A stretch of 64,000 nt of DNA, taken from assembly GCA_002011425.1 (NCBI GenBank), contig MTNJ01000036.1:86981-150980 (forward strand), read 5' to 3'. The stretch comes from Candidatus Acetothermia bacterium JdFR-48 (GTDB taxonomy: Bacteria > Bipolaricaulota > Bipolaricaulia > Bipolaricaulales > Bipolaricaulaceae). A model generated the notes under the pieces. It did not search any database, was not told the DNA's origin, and saw only the letters and a list, made by a program, of their open reading frames with translations. The first letter of the stretch is position 1; every line of letters starts with the position of its first letter. The translations under genes were made by a program, and so were the position numbers. Positions 63,623 to 64,000 of this stretch are shown here, piece by piece.

Positions 63623-64000
63623 TTACTTGAGTTCGACCTCAGCCCCGGCGGCCTCGAGCTTCTTCTTGATCTCCTCGGCCTCCTCGGGCTCGGTGTCGGA
63701 CTTAATCACTGCGGGGAGCTTGTCCACGAGCTCCTTGGCCTCCTTGAGGCCCTTGCCAGTAATTTCTTTCACAGCTTTGATAACTTGGATCTTCTGTTGA
63801 CCTACGCCGGTGAGAACTACGTCCACGGTGGACTTCTCCTCGGCACCGGGGGCAGCGCCGGGAGCGGGAGCGGCGGCCACCGCCACAGGTACCGCGACCT
63901 GGGCCGAGACCCCGAACCGCTCCTCGATGGCGGCCACGAGCTCAGCCAGCTCCTTTACCGACATCTCCTCGATGGCTTGCAGGATTTCCTCTTTGGTCAT
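63623..64000 (-). CDS. rplL: 50S ribosomal protein L7/L12
   Basis: Forms the flexible stalk that recruits translation factors. Complete at 125 residues: the ATG is the last three bases of the window on the minus strand. N-terminal dimerisation helices (about 1-33), an Ala/Pro-rich hinge ([18 protein letters not shown]), and the C-terminal domain with the conserved [20 protein letters not shown] factor-binding helix. It ends 46 bases before the preferred rpoB start, the conserved rplL-rpoB arrangement. Confidence 0.98.
   Translation of the reverse strand: MTKEEILQAIEEMSVKELAELVAAIEERFGVSAQVAVPVAVAAAPAPGAAPGAEEKSTVDVVLTGVGQQKIQVIKAVKEITGKGLKEAKELVDKLPAVIKSDTEPEEAEEIKKKLEAAGAEVELK

Noticed and set aside
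1..64000. CRISPR arrays, rRNA genes, riboswitches, replication origin
   Set aside because: No regularly spaced repeats, rRNA signatures, riboswitch cores or DnaA-box clusters were noticed by eye; only one tRNA was found.

Overview
The window reads as the chromosome of a GC-rich, probably anaerobic and thermophilic bacterium. FtsZ, MurJ, bacterial RpoB, L9 and L7/L12 mark it as bacterial. An RtcB/archease/2'-5' RNA ligase-fold/CDC48-type AAA ATPase block and a DUF763 gene give an archaeal or thermophile flavour, and a corrinoid methyl-transfer set points to anaerobic C1 metabolism. A Bipolaricaulota (Acetothermia/OP1)-like lineage would fit, but this is a guess from gene content and no marker was placed phylogenetically.

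Layout. 1-6.3 kb: the 3' part of ftsZ, a secreted beta-propeller, a secreted metallo-beta-lactamase-fold protein, rplI-murJ, and trpS on the other strand. 6.9-7.7 kb: a HEPN/MNT toxin-antitoxin-like pair. 7.7-11.6 kb: a graveyard holding a frameshifted integrase-type transposase, a frameshifted LarA-like gene, an orphan terminator and possibly a second HEPN/MNT relic. 11.6-15.5 kb: a sugar ABC transporter in the order permease, binding protein, permease, with no ATPase, followed by a secreted nuclease-like gene. 15.5-21.7 kb: tRNA-Pro(GGG), rtcB, archease, thpR, the divergent CDC48-type ATPase and DUF763. 21.7-22.9 kb: remains of a second transposase.

22.9-41.4 kb is the main point of interest: seventeen co-directional genes joining sugar import (LacI, ribose-type ABC), sugar catabolism (two FGGY kinases, COG2407-type isomerase, AraD-type epimerase/aldolase, galactokinase, sugar nucleotidyltransferase, DhnA-type aldolase and an M24 homologue without its metal ligands) to a full corrinoid methyl-transfer set: two URO-D-type methyltransferase candidates, a pterin-binding methyltransferase, a corrinoid protein and its reductive activator. 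I infer uptake and demethylation of an O-methylated sugar, or a related sugar ether, with the methyl group going to tetrahydrofolate.

41.6-44.5 kb: FAD oxidoreductase, GNAT acetyltransferase and NrnA-type phosphoesterase, overlapping end to end. 44.6-51.7 kb (minus strand): EamA exporter, urocanase and a complete Liv-type amino-acid ABC transporter. 51.8-54.2 kb: a secreted 14-repeat WD40 protein and an HD hydrolase. 54.2-64 kb (minus strand): rplL-rpoB, then Nudix, two tandem ArsB/NhaD-type ion transporters, an MBL hydrolase and priA. No rpoC follows rpoB.

Two regulatory patterns recur. Several genes without a Shine-Dalgarno have a -10-like hexamer only 6-10 nt before the start codon, which suggests leaderless mRNAs. 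All three ABC binding-protein genes are followed by a strong hairpin before the next transporter gene. No CRISPR array, rRNA or riboswitch was recognised.
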